A stretch of DNA of 64,000 nucleotides, taken from contig NZ_JAHBBH010000008.1 in assembly GCF_019331735.1 (NCBI RefSeq), positions 1 to 64,000 of the forward strand, read 5' to 3'. Below are positions 8,774 through 16,997 of this stretch, piece after piece (within the stretch, counting starts at the first letter, position 1; the number at the start of each line of letters is the position of its first letter). A model generated the notes under the pieces. It was given only the letters and a program-made list of their open reading frames with translations. It was not told where the DNA came from and made no database searches. The translations under genes were made by a program, and so were the position numbers. The stretch comes from Bifidobacterium miconis. GTDB taxonomy: Bacteria > Actinomycetota > Actinomycetes > Actinomycetales > Bifidobacteriaceae.

Positions 8774-9766
8774 ATGAGCGATGAACAGTATGATGACGAG
8801 ATTCTTGACAGCAGCAAGATCAGCTCCACCGACCGCGACGGCAACCCGATCCCGGTGACGATTCCGATCGCGCTCGCGCCCGGCGTCACCGTCGTGTACA
8901 CGACGCGACTTGGGGGCTTAAGCACCGGCGACTTCGGCAACTGCAACCTCGGCGGCAAGTCCGGCGACGATCCGGCGGCCGTGCTGTCGAACCGCGTGGC
9001 GCTCGCCGAAGCGGCCGGCGCGCGTCTGTCGCTGGTGTCGCAGGTGCATTCCGGCATCGCCGTGGACGTGGACGACGCGTTCGAGATCAACACGCCGTTC
9101 GGCTTCGACGTGTCCGGCACGCGCACGCCCGGCGATGGTGACGCCCCGACCGTCAAGGAGGCCGACGGCCAGGTCACGTCGCGTTCCGGCATCGCGCTCG
9201 GCATGTTCGCCGCCGACTGCCTGCCCGTGCTGCTCGCCGATCCCGAAACGGGCATCATCGGCGCGTGCCACTGCGGCCGGCGCGGGCTCGAGAACGGCGT
9301 GATCGGCGCGACCGTCGAACTCATGAAGCTCAAGGGTGCCGACCCGTCGCGCATCGTCGCCACGCTCGGCCCGCGCATCTGCGGCGACTGCTACGAGGTC
9401 GGCGACGAGATCGCCGACAAGTTCGAAAAGCGCTTCCCGCTCACCAAGACGACCACGCGGTTCGGCGGCGCCGGCATCGACATCGCCGAAGCCGCGATGA
9501 TCGACCTCGCGTTCGCCGGCGTGAGCAAGGTCGTCGATTCGATGCCGCGCGTGCACGCCGCCACCCAGTACCTCGACCATGATCCCGAACTCGCCGAACT
9601 GTGCCGCACCGACGGCGAAGGCCCCGCCTCGCTCGATGAACGCATCGAAGGCATCAGCCGCAGCATGTGCACGCTCGAAAACCCGCTGTGGTACTCGCAC
9701 CGCCGCGCCGCGCTCGCCGGCAAGACGCACGAGGGACGCATGCTCGCGCTCATCGTGCGGCACTAG
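8774..9766 (+). CDS. YfiH/LACC1-family protein (polyphenol oxidase / purine nucleoside phosphorylase type)
   Basis: 330 residues of the Cu-oxidase_4 family, whose studied members act as purine nucleoside phosphorylases/adenosine deaminases or multicopper-like oxidases. Metal-site motifs are visible: SQVHSGIAVDV, FAADCLPVLLADP and GACHCGRRGLENGVI (family form usually AHAGWRG). The last third holds LGPRICGDCYEVGDE and VDSMPRVHAATQYL. It is followed by ispD on the same strand. The start is leaderless. Confidence 0.85.
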   Translation: MSDEQYDDEILDSSKISSTDRDGNPIPVTIPIALAPGVTVVYTTRLGGLSTGDFGNCNLGGKSGDDPAAVLSNRVALAEAAGARLSLVSQVHSGIAVDVDDAFEINTPFGFDVSGTRTPGDGDAPTVKEADGQVTSRSGIALGMFAADCLPVLLADPETGIIGACHCGRRGLENGVIGATVELMKLKGADPSRIVATLGPRICGDCYEVGDEIADKFEKRFPLTKTTTRFGGAGIDIAEAAMIDLAFAGVSKVVDSMPRVHAATQYLDHDPELAELCRTDGEGPASLDERIEGISRSMCTLENPLWYSHRRAALAGKTHEGRMLALIVRH

Positions 9767-9863
9767 CCGCCGACCGCGACCGCGGGGGTTCCGCGCATAT
9801 TCCGTGCAGATGGGTGTGAGCCGGCTCACGTCCGCCGCCCTCCGCCGTACGGTGGAAGACATT

Positions 9864-10916
9864 ATGACCGAGAGAGAAACAGAACAACCCATGCCTGAGA
9901 ACGCAACCTCACCCGAAACCGCGTCGTCCGCTTCTGCGTCGGCGTCGTCCGCGTCGGAGTCGCCGGCGTCCGCCGCGCCGAAGCCGCAGACCGTGCCCGT
10001 CGTGGCCGTGGTGCTCGCCGCCGGCTTCGGCACGCGCTTCGACCCGAACAATCCCAAGCAGCTCGTCTCCGTCGGCGGCAAGCCGATCGTGTGCTGGAGC
10101 ATCGAGGCGTTCGAGCGCAACGAACGCGTCTCCGACATCATCGTCGTGGTCAACCCGGCCGTGCGCGCCACCGTCGAGGAGCTCATCGAACGCGCCGGCT
10201 ATCCGAAGGTCCGCATGATCATCAACGGCGGCCGCGAGCGCGTCGACAGCACCGCGGCCGCGCTCGGCGCGCTCGCCGACGCGGGCGTGCCGGCCCGGGC
10301 GAAGATCCTCATCCACGACGCGGTGCGTCCGTTCGTCGAACAGTCGTCGATCGACGGCTGCATCGACGCGCTCGACGAGCTCGACGCGGCCACCGTCGCG
10401 TACGCGAGCACCGACACCGTGCTGTTGACGGAATTCCGCGACGGACGCAAGGTCGTGCGCCAGGTGCCCGACCGGCCGCACACGTTCCGTGCGCAGACGC
10501 CGCAGGCGTTCCGCTTCGACACAATCCGCCGCGCGTACGATCTGGCGTCGGCCGATCCCGGATTCCACCCGACCGACGACACTCGCGTCGTCGTCGACTA
10601 CCTGCCCGACGCGGCGGTCGCCGTGGTCGACGGCAGCGAGTCGAACCTGAAGATCACGACGATGTCCGACATCCCGACCGCCGAGCGGATCGCGGCAGAA
10701 CGTCTCGGCCGGCCCGGCATGCCGCCGGTCACAGCGACGGCGGGCGGCGCGACGGGCGCGGACGATGCGGTCGCGGCCGCGTTCGATCCGGCCGCCGCAG
10801 GTCCGGTCGATCCGGTGACCGGCGCGCCCGCGAACCTGTCGCACATGACGCGCGAGGAGGCCAAGGCGCGCATGCACGCGATCTTCGCCGAGGCCGCGTC
10901 GCGCATGGGGCGCTGA
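9864..10916 (+). CDS. ispD: 2-C-methyl-D-erythritol 4-phosphate cytidylyltransferase
   Basis: 350 residues. It makes CDP-ME from MEP and CTP, the third step of the MEP isoprenoid pathway. The nucleotide-binding signature VVLAAGFGTRFDPNNPKQL is intact, followed by HDAVRPF and QTPQAFR with catalytic residues. The protein is longer than usual (about 230): it has a Ser/Ala-rich N-terminal stretch of about 40 residues and a C-terminal extension of about 80 residues after SNLKITTMSDIPTAE. The start is ATG 9864, with GGTGGAAG upstream; ATG 9891 is an alternative. Confidence 0.9.
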   Translation: MTERETEQPMPENATSPETASSASASASSASESPASAAPKPQTVPVVAVVLAAGFGTRFDPNNPKQLVSVGGKPIVCWSIEAFERNERVSDIIVVVNPAVRATVEELIERAGYPKVRMIINGGRERVDSTAAALGALADAGVPARAKILIHDAVRPFVEQSSIDGCIDALDELDAATVAYASTDTVLLTEFRDGRKVVRQVPDRPHTFRAQTPQAFRFDTIRRAYDLASADPGFHPTDDTRVVVDYLPDAAVAVVDGSESNLKITTMSDIPTAERIAAERLGRPGMPPVTATAGGATGADDAVAAAFDPAAAGPVDPVTGAPANLSHMTREEAKARMHAIFAEAASRMGR

Positions 10917-11065
10917 CTTCGGGTCGCCGATTGCGGTCGTTGACTCGGGCCGCCGCGTCCGAGCGTTCCGTTGTGGCAGCGGGCAGACGGCAGACGGCAG
11001 GCGCCGGCGGAGGCGCACAGGCGACATGAGCCCGAGGGGCGCGCGCCGGGCCGCCGCCGCTGGTT

Positions 11066-11071
11066 TAGACT
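11066..11071 (+). promoter_or_regulatory. -10 hexamer TAGACT of a leaderless transcript
   Basis: TAGACT lies 7 nt before the ATG at 11079. The short spacer shows no ribosome-binding site. Confidence 0.6.
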
Positions 11072-11078
11072 GGAGACC

Positions 11079-11762
11079 ATGCAGCAGATCAACGTGGTGA
11101 TTTCCGGCTTCGACCATTATGACGGCATCGACGTCAACCCCTGTCTCGAAGTGCCGCGCGCGCTCGCCGAACAGGGGCTGGGGCCGGCCGCCGGGAACCG
11201 GTTCGACGATCCGCTGGGCGACGTGCGCGTCAATATCCGCACGGTCGCCATCCCGGTCAGCTTTGCCAAGGCGTGGCCGACGCTGCTCGCCACGATCGAG
11301 GACGCGCATCCCGACATCGTCATCGCCACGGGGCTCAAGCATGCGGCCCGCGGCGTGCTGCTCGAACGCTGCGCCACGAATCTGATGGACTCCGCGCGGC
11401 CCGACGCGGACAACGCGACGCCGCGCTCCGGCCCGATCGACCCGAACGGTCCGGCCGCATACTGGACGCGTCTGCCGCTACGCTCGATCCTCAGGGACTT
11501 CACGCGCGACGGCATCCCCTCGTCGCTCAGCTCCGACGCGGGCACGTTCGTGTGCAACTCGCTGTTCTACAACCTGCTCAACTGGACCGCCACGCAGGAT
11601 CACGTCCTGAGCGGATTCGTGAGCTTCCCCAAGGTCGTCGACGACCGCAAGACGCAGCACGGGCTGCCGCTCGACCAGCAGGTGCAGGCCGGGCGCGACG
11701 TGATCCGCGAGACCGTGCGGTACCTGCGCTGCCCGTCGTCCGGCGACATTCTCATCGTCTGA
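11079..11762 (+). CDS. Pyroglutamyl-peptidase-like protein (peptidase C15), catalytic His apparently replaced
   Basis: 227 residues. C15 enzymes remove N-terminal pyroglutamate with an E-C-H triad. The Glu region (LLERCATNLMD) and the Cys region (SSDAGTFVCNSLFYNLL) are present. The third region, normally GFIHxP, reads SGFVSFPKV here, so the usual histidine is Ser. A nearby histidine (KTQHGLP) might substitute. The protein could be inactive, or have a changed activity. It stands alone between ispD and the DivIVA-like gene and has a leaderless-type start. Confidence 0.75.
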   Translation: MQQINVVISGFDHYDGIDVNPCLEVPRALAEQGLGPAAGNRFDDPLGDVRVNIRTVAIPVSFAKAWPTLLATIEDAHPDIVIATGLKHAARGVLLERCATNLMDSARPDADNATPRSGPIDPNGPAAYWTRLPLRSILRDFTRDGIPSSLSSDAGTFVCNSLFYNLLNWTATQDHVLSGFVSFPKVVDDRKTQHGLPLDQQVQAGRDVIRETVRYLRCPSSGDILIV

Positions 11763-11885
11763 TTTCCCGGCGGGCCGCCGTTGTACGGGGGTATCGGCCA
11801 CGGCGAACCGGTTTGCGAGACACGCCCGAGATTGCGGCTTCTGTGAGGAAACCGCGCTCCCAGCGCGTATTCAGGATTCATACGC

Positions 11886-11891
11886 TAGAGT
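11886..11891 (+). promoter_or_regulatory. -10 hexamer TAGAGT upstream of the DivIVA-like gene
   Basis: TAGAGT is 7 nt before an in-frame GTG at 11899 and 64 nt before the preferred ATG at 11956. Either a 57-nt leader precedes the Shine-Dalgarno start, or a leaderless GTG adds 19 residues. Confidence 0.5.
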
Positions 11892-11955
11892 GCTCGGTGT
11901 GGGTTGTCCCGCAAGGGACTCAGGGGCGTCGAACAGACGGCGAAAGGAACAGGCT

Positions 11956-13314
11956 ATGGTGGATCGTTTCCCGATCGCATTGCGTGGGTACGACAAGGAA
12001 AAGGTGGACGAGGCGTTCGGGGCGGCGCAGGACACGCTGCTGCAGCTGCGCGACCAGGTCAAGCAGTACGACGAGCGCATTCTCCAGCTTCAGGCTCAGC
12101 TTCAGGAAGAGCGCAACAAGAAGGCGAAGGGCGGCGCCTCGTTCGCCTCGCTGGGCGCGAACGCGCAGCAGATGCTCGCCTCCGCCGAACAGACCAGCAC
12201 CGAGCTGCTCAACCGCGCCAAGCAGGACGCGGCCGCAACCCGTGCCGCGGCCCAGGCTCAGGCCGAAACGCTCATCAACAACGCGAAGCTCGACGCGCAG
12301 CACATCGTCGGCGACGCGACCTCCAAGGCGAAGGCCATGCTGCAGGACGCGAACACCAAGGCCGAAACCATGTCCGTGTCCGCGCAGGAGGACGCCGCGC
12401 AGATGCGCTCCGAAGCGGCCAAGGTCGTCTCCGAGCAGCGCCAGTCCACCGAGCTCGAGCTGAGCAACGCCCGCGAGGAGCAGAAGAAGCGCCTCGCCTC
12501 CGAACGCGCCAAGCAGGAGCGCGAGATCGCCGACATGCGCGCCGAGGCCACCCAGCAGATCACCGAGCAGCGCAAGGCCGCCGCCGAGGAGATCACCAGG
12601 CTCAAGAGCGAAACCAACGACCAGATCGAGTCCGCGCTCGCCGAGGCGAACAAGAAGCTCGCCGACGTGCGCGAGCAGGTGTCCAAGATGATGTCCGAGG
12701 CGCGCCGCAAGGCCGGCGAGATCACCGACGCGGCCAGCTCGAAGGCGCAGGGCATCGTCGACGAGGCCGAAGTGCACCGCACCAAGACGATGAGCCAGGT
12801 CACCGCAGAGGTCGAGCAGATCCGCGCCGACATCGCCGCCCAGCAGGACGAGGCGACCAAGAAGGTCGACGAGCTGCTCTCGCATCTCGACGAGCGCCGT
12901 CAGGTCGCCAAGCAGGAGGCCGACGAACTGGTCGGCCAGGCCAAGACCGTGCGCGAGGAGGCCGACGCCTACGCCACCGCCAAGCGCGCCGACGCGGACA
13001 AGCAGGCCGCGGCCATCCTCAAGAAGGCCGACGCGGACGCCGCCGCGCAGATCGAGCAGCGCCGTCAGGCCGCCAAGTCCGAGATCGAGGGCATGGAGAC
13101 GCACCTCAAGGAGCTGCAGCAGCGCGAGTCTCAGATCACGCAGCGCGTGTCCGAGCTGCGCGCGATGTTCTCCAACGCGTTCGCCGGATTCGCGATGCCC
13201 GAGCCGCCCGCCGAGGGCGACAAGGCCGAGGGCGGCGAGAACGCCGACGACGGCAGCACCGACGGCGCGCAGGACGCGCAGCAGCAGGCTCCGGCCAACG
13301 GGCAGCAGCACTGA
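11956..13314 (+). CDS. DivIVA-like long coiled-coil protein
   Basis: 452 residues. The N-terminus MVDRFPIALRGYDKEKVDEAF matches the DivIVA membrane-binding/dimer motif. Most of the remainder (about residues 30-415) is charged coiled coil, rich in Ala, Gln, Glu and Lys (for example KKVDELLSHLDERRQVAKQE), with an acidic Gln-rich tail. DivIVA/Wag31 proteins mark the cell poles and septum in Actinobacteria and guide wall growth. AAAGGAA precedes ATG 11956. It is probably a pole or division scaffold; the exact ortholog is uncertain because another division protein lies at 47.5 kb. Confidence 0.75.
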   Translation: MVDRFPIALRGYDKEKVDEAFGAAQDTLLQLRDQVKQYDERILQLQAQLQEERNKKAKGGASFASLGANAQQMLASAEQTSTELLNRAKQDAAATRAAAQAQAETLINNAKLDAQHIVGDATSKAKAMLQDANTKAETMSVSAQEDAAQMRSEAAKVVSEQRQSTELELSNAREEQKKRLASERAKQEREIADMRAEATQQITEQRKAAAEEITRLKSETNDQIESALAEANKKLADVREQVSKMMSEARRKAGEITDAASSKAQGIVDEAEVHRTKTMSQVTAEVEQIRADIAAQQDEATKKVDELLSHLDERRQVAKQEADELVGQAKTVREEADAYATAKRADADKQAAAILKKADADAAAQIEQRRQAAKSEIEGMETHLKELQQRESQITQRVSELRAMFSNAFAGFAMPEPPAEGDKAEGGENADDGSTDGAQDAQQQAPANGQQH

Positions 13315-13376
13315 CACGGCTTGCCGGCGGATCTATCTGTTATCTGTTGACTGATCCGCTGACTGAATGGTTTCAA

Positions 13377-13421
13377 AAACAGTCCCGGTCATACTCGGAT
13401 TCGAGTAGACTGGGACTGTTT
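13377..13421 (+). terminator. Nested hairpin after the DivIVA-like gene
   Basis: The outer stem AAACAGTCCC (13377-13386) pairs with GGGACTGTTT (13412-13421). An inner ACTCG/CGAGT stem sits inside. It lies 62 nt after the stop. The minus strand carries a T-run (TTTTTG), so it may act in both directions. Confidence 0.6.
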
Positions 13422-13531
13422 GCATCGCGGCACCCCGGCCGCCGGTCCGTTCTCCCAATGGGAGCGCGGCCGACATGGCAGGGGTGCCGAACTATGTGGC
13501 CCAGAAGGCCCAAACACACAAGGAGAATCGC

Positions 13532-14881
13532 ATGAGCGAAATCACCGCACTGAGCGCCGACAAGTTGAACGCGCTGCGCGAGGAATTCGACGCTGACGGC
13601 ACCAACCGTCTCGCCATGAACGCCGTCACCGCGGCCGGCATCGAGAAGGTCGCGCGCAACTACGATCGCGCCCGCCTGCTGCAGCGCCGCTTCTCGACCA
13701 TCGTCGACAACGGCGAGGTCACCCATCAGGACCGCTCCGGCCGCTGCTGGCTGTTCAGCTCCCTGAACGTGGCCCGCTTCGTCGCCAAGCAGAACATGGG
13801 CCTCAAGGAGTTCGAGTTCTCGCAGAACTACGCGATGTACTACGACAAGCTCGAGCGCGTCAACTACTTCCTCAACGACGTGGCCGCCCTCGTGGCCGCC
13901 GGCGAGCCGAACGACTCCCGCCTCGTCAAGCACCTGCTTGACGACGTGATGGGTGACGGCGGCCAGTGGACGATGGCCATGAACGTGTACAAGAAGTACG
14001 GCGCGGTCCCGAAGGACCTGTTCCCGGAGACCGAGTCCTCCAAGAACACCGGCGCGATGAACACGCAGCTGCGCCACATGCTGCACACCGCCGTCGCGCA
14101 CCTGTTCGCCGCCAAGGGCGACGAGGGCAAGACCGCCGAGATCGTGGCCGAGGCGACCGCCGCCGGCCATCGCATCCTCACCATCCACCTCGGCGAGCCG
14201 CCGGTCTCCTTCGACTGGGAGTGGACCGACAAGGACGGCGAGTTCCACCGCGACGGCGAGATCACGCCGGTCGAGTTCTGGAAGAAGTACGTCGGCTCCG
14301 CCGATCTCGAAAGCTACGTGTGCCTCGTGGACGATCCTCGCCAGGAGCACGCCAAGGGCAAGAAGATCGGCATCGAGCACCTCGGCAACGTCGCGGGCGG
14401 CGATCCGACCGAGTACCTCAACGTGCCGAACCAGTTCATGAAGGACTGCGTGCGCCAGATCCTCACCGAGCAGGGCATCCCGGTGTGGTTCGGCGCCGAC
14501 TGCGGCCCGTTCATGGACCGCGTCAACGGCGCGTGGGCGACCGACCTGTTCGAGTACGGCAAGGTGTACGACTTCGACTTCGACCTGAACAAGGAAGACC
14601 GCGTGCGCTACTGCGATTCCGCGATGAACCACGCGATGGCGTTCGTCGGCGTCGACGTGGCCGAAGACGGCAAGACCACCCGCCGCTGGCGCGTCGAGAA
14701 CTCGTGGGGCAAGGACATCGCCGACAAGGGCTACTTCACCATGAGCGACGACTGGTTCACCGAGTACGTCTACGAGGTCGCCGTCCCGAAGGCGATGCTC
14801 CCCGCCGAGTATCAGGCCGCCCTCGACGAGCCTGCCACCATGCTCCCGGCCTGGGACCCGATGGGCGCATTGGCCAAGTAG
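13532..14881 (+). CDS. pepC: Aminopeptidase C (bleomycin hydrolase family, C1B)
   Basis: 449 residues, a cytoplasmic papain-like hexameric aminopeptidase that trims peptides. The catalytic triad is visible: Cys in HQDRSGRCWLFSS (with the oxyanion Gln), His in MNHAMAFVGVD and Asn in WRVENSWG. Length fits the family. The start is ATG 13532 after AAGGAG at 13520-13525. It is a single gene with hairpins on both sides. Confidence 0.93.
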   Translation: MSEITALSADKLNALREEFDADGTNRLAMNAVTAAGIEKVARNYDRARLLQRRFSTIVDNGEVTHQDRSGRCWLFSSLNVARFVAKQNMGLKEFEFSQNYAMYYDKLERVNYFLNDVAALVAAGEPNDSRLVKHLLDDVMGDGGQWTMAMNVYKKYGAVPKDLFPETESSKNTGAMNTQLRHMLHTAVAHLFAAKGDEGKTAEIVAEATAAGHRILTIHLGEPPVSFDWEWTDKDGEFHRDGEITPVEFWKKYVGSADLESYVCLVDDPRQEHAKGKKIGIEHLGNVAGGDPTEYLNVPNQFMKDCVRQILTEQGIPVWFGADCGPFMDRVNGAWATDLFEYGKVYDFDFDLNKEDRVRYCDSAMNHAMAFVGVDVAEDGKTTRRWRVENSWGKDIADKGYFTMSDDWFTEYVYEVAVPKAMLPAEYQAALDEPATMLPAWDPMGALAK

Positions 14882-14911
14882 CACGCGAAGCGTGCGCCGG
14901 CCAATACGCGA

Positions 14912-14957
14912 GAAGCCGGAAATAGAAAACAGTCCAGTGGACTGTTTTCCCGGCTTC
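14912..14957 (+). terminator. Two-part hairpin terminator after pepC
   Basis: The inner stem GAAAACAGTCC (14925-14935) pairs with 14939-14949 around a 3-nt loop. The outer stem GAAGCCGG (14912-14919) pairs with CCGGCTTC (14950-14957). The inner ACAGTCC core is shared with hairpins at 13381 and 61071. Confidence 0.75.
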
Positions 14958-15000
14958 CCGGCCGATAGGCCGGAGAATATCCTATATGCAATCGGCTGCG

Positions 15001-15432
15001 CACGTGATGGTATTGCGTTGCATTCTGCCATCGCGTGACTTGGGTGTCAACGCACGCGATGGCATCGAACGATGATGTTCCATCGCGTGCGTTTTTTCAT
15101 ACCGATTGCAGGGGCACGCGATGGAATAATCCTCGAGAATGTCATCGTGTGACCAGCCGGTTGACTCACAGGATGGCATTGCCGTTGCGGATTCCATTTC
15201 GTGACCGATTTCTCATGATTTCCGGGGTCACGCGATGGCAATCTTGCGTATTTTTCCATCCCGTGACCAACTCTCTTCTCACGGGATGGCATTTTTGTTT
15301 CGGTTTCCATTTCGTGACCGGTTTTCCGCGGTTTTGCGGGTCACGCGATGGCAATTTGGTGAATTGTGCCATTTCGTGACGAACACGCATCTCACGGGAT
15401 GGCATATGCGCATGATTTACCATCGTGTGACC
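15001..15432. repeat. Array of eight imperfect palindromes (TCACGCGATGGCA / TGCCATCGCGTGA)
   Basis: Eight hairpin units of about 40-45 bp follow one another between pepC and the DAHP synthase gene. Left arms start near 15001, 15051, 15114, 15164, 15227, 15279, 15340 and 15391. Matching right arms end near 15039, 15091, 15154, 15206, 15268, 15319, 15380 and 15432. Arms vary around (T)CACGNGATGGCA. Loops are AT-rich and differ. Unit two (15051-15091) is perfect over 12 bp and followed by TTTTTT, so it could terminate transcription. No open frame or cas-like gene is present. Confidence 0.85.
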
Positions 15433-15590
15433 CCGAAGGTCGGGCGATCTGCCGCGCTATCCACATTCCAGTCCGGAATTTCCGCAACCCGGTCCCCTCG
15501 ACTATCCTGTGTTCGGTATCGTCTACGCATATGCGACGTGCATGAGTAGCGCACGCAAACGCACGCAGAACAGCAGAGGAGAGCATCACG

Positions 15591-16721
15591 ATGGCAGGTC
15601 TTCGCGGTCCGGACAGTTCCGAGGATGAGCGACGCTTAAGCAGGAACGCCGTGTTTCCCGAAACGGTGGACGTGAACATCCGCCAGCTCGACCCGATTCC
15701 GGCCCCGCGCTATTTCCTCAAGGAGCTTCCCCTCACCGACGAGATGAGCGACCTGGTCCTGCGTTCGCGCCAGGAAATCCGCGACATCCTGCACGGCCGC
15801 GACGACCGTCTGCTCGTCATCGTCGGCCCGTGCTCCATCCACGATCCCAAGGCCGCGCACGAATACGCGACCAAGCTCGCCGCGGTGGCCAAGGAACTCA
15901 ACGATCGTCTGCTCGTCGTCATGCGCGTGTACTTCGAAAAGCCGCGCACCACGATCGGCTGGAAGGGCCTGATCAACGACCCCGATCTCAACGGCCGCTT
16001 CGACATCCGCAAGGGCATGTGGCTCGCGCGCAAGGTGCTCACCGACGTGCTGTCCCTCGGCCTGCCCACCGCGACCGAATGGCTCGACCCGATCACCCCG
16101 CAGTACATCTGCGACCTCATCAGCTGGGGCGCGATCGGCGCGCGCAACACCGAATCGCAGGTCCACCGCGAACTCGCGTCCGGCCTGTCCATGCCGGTCG
16201 GCTTCAAGAACGCGACCGACGGCTCGATCAAACCGGCCGCCGACTCATGCTATGCGGCCGCGTTCGAGCACCACTTCCTGTCCATCAATCTGGACGGCCG
16301 GGTCATCTCCGCCGAAACCAAAGGCAATCCCGACTGCCATCTCGTGCTGCGCGGTTCCAATTCCGGCCCGAACTACGACGCCGCATCCGTCGCGCAGGCG
16401 CTCGCCGACCTCAAGAAGTCAAAGGCATCCGGTCCGAGCGAGCACGGTCTGATCATCGACGCGGCGCACGGCAACTGCGGCAAGGACGAGAAGGTCGAGG
16501 CCGAAGTCGTCGAGAACATCGCCTCGCGCATCGCCGCCGGCGAGCAGGGCATCCTCGGCGTGATGATGGAAAGCTTCCTCGTCGCCGGCCATCAGAAGCC
16601 GGCCCCGCTCGACCAGCTCGTCTACGGCCAGTCGGTCACCGACTCGTGCGTGCCGTGGGATCGTACCGAACAGCTGCTGCACACGCTCGCCGACGCGGTC
16701 GCCGCGCGTCGCGCGGCCTGA
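15591..16721 (+). CDS. aroG: 3-deoxy-7-phosphoheptulonate (DAHP) synthase, class I
   Basis: 376 residues. It condenses phosphoenolpyruvate and erythrose 4-phosphate in the first step of the shikimate pathway. Type I-alpha motifs: LLVIVGPCSIHDPKAAHEYA, RVYFEKPRTTIGWKG, TEWLDPITPQY, GARNTESQVHRELASGLSMP, VGFKNATDG, IDAAHGNCGKD and MMESFLVAGHQ. The symbol is given by family; the feedback type (Phe, Tyr or Trp) is not evident. The start ATG follows AGAGGAGAG. Confidence 0.93.
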   Translation: MAGLRGPDSSEDERRLSRNAVFPETVDVNIRQLDPIPAPRYFLKELPLTDEMSDLVLRSRQEIRDILHGRDDRLLVIVGPCSIHDPKAAHEYATKLAAVAKELNDRLLVVMRVYFEKPRTTIGWKGLINDPDLNGRFDIRKGMWLARKVLTDVLSLGLPTATEWLDPITPQYICDLISWGAIGARNTESQVHRELASGLSMPVGFKNATDGSIKPAADSCYAAAFEHHFLSINLDGRVISAETKGNPDCHLVLRGSNSGPNYDAASVAQALADLKKSKASGPSEHGLIIDAAHGNCGKDEKVEAEVVENIASRIAAGEQGILGVMMESFLVAGHQKPAPLDQLVYGQSVTDSCVPWDRTEQLLHTLADAVAARRAA

Positions 16722-16748
16722 GTCCGTTGCAGGATGCCGTCATCCAGA

Positions 16749-16958
16749 CCGGTTCGACGATTGAGAGGCTGATAAGGACGGTTGTACGGGTCGGTTCGAC
16801 GATTGAGAGGCGGCCGGACAGACCATACGAGTCATCTTGCCCTTATATTGCGTGGGCGTTGCAATATGCCAAGGCATCGGTTCCACGGAAAGATGCCTCT
16901 TGATCGTCAAACTGACCCGTGCGTAAGGCGGAAATAGCCTCTCGATCGTCAAACTGCG
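16749..16958. repeat. Four-copy repeat cluster between convergent genes
   Basis: Two direct copies of GGTTCGACGATTGAGAGG (16749-16770, 16791-16811) are followed by two inverted copies CCTCTYGATCGTCAAACTG (16895-16917, 16937-16958). RNA could pair the first pair with the second. The cluster fills the 276-bp gap between DAHP synthase and the PfkB gene, where a bidirectional terminator would be expected. Confidence 0.8.
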
Positions 16959-16997
16959 GCCGACAAGGCCTATGCGGCTGACCGACGGCGCCCTATG

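Noticed and set aside
15001-15432. CRISPR array
   Set aside because: Repeats are palindromes in alternating orientation, degenerate, and spaced by short uneven gaps. No cas genes are near.
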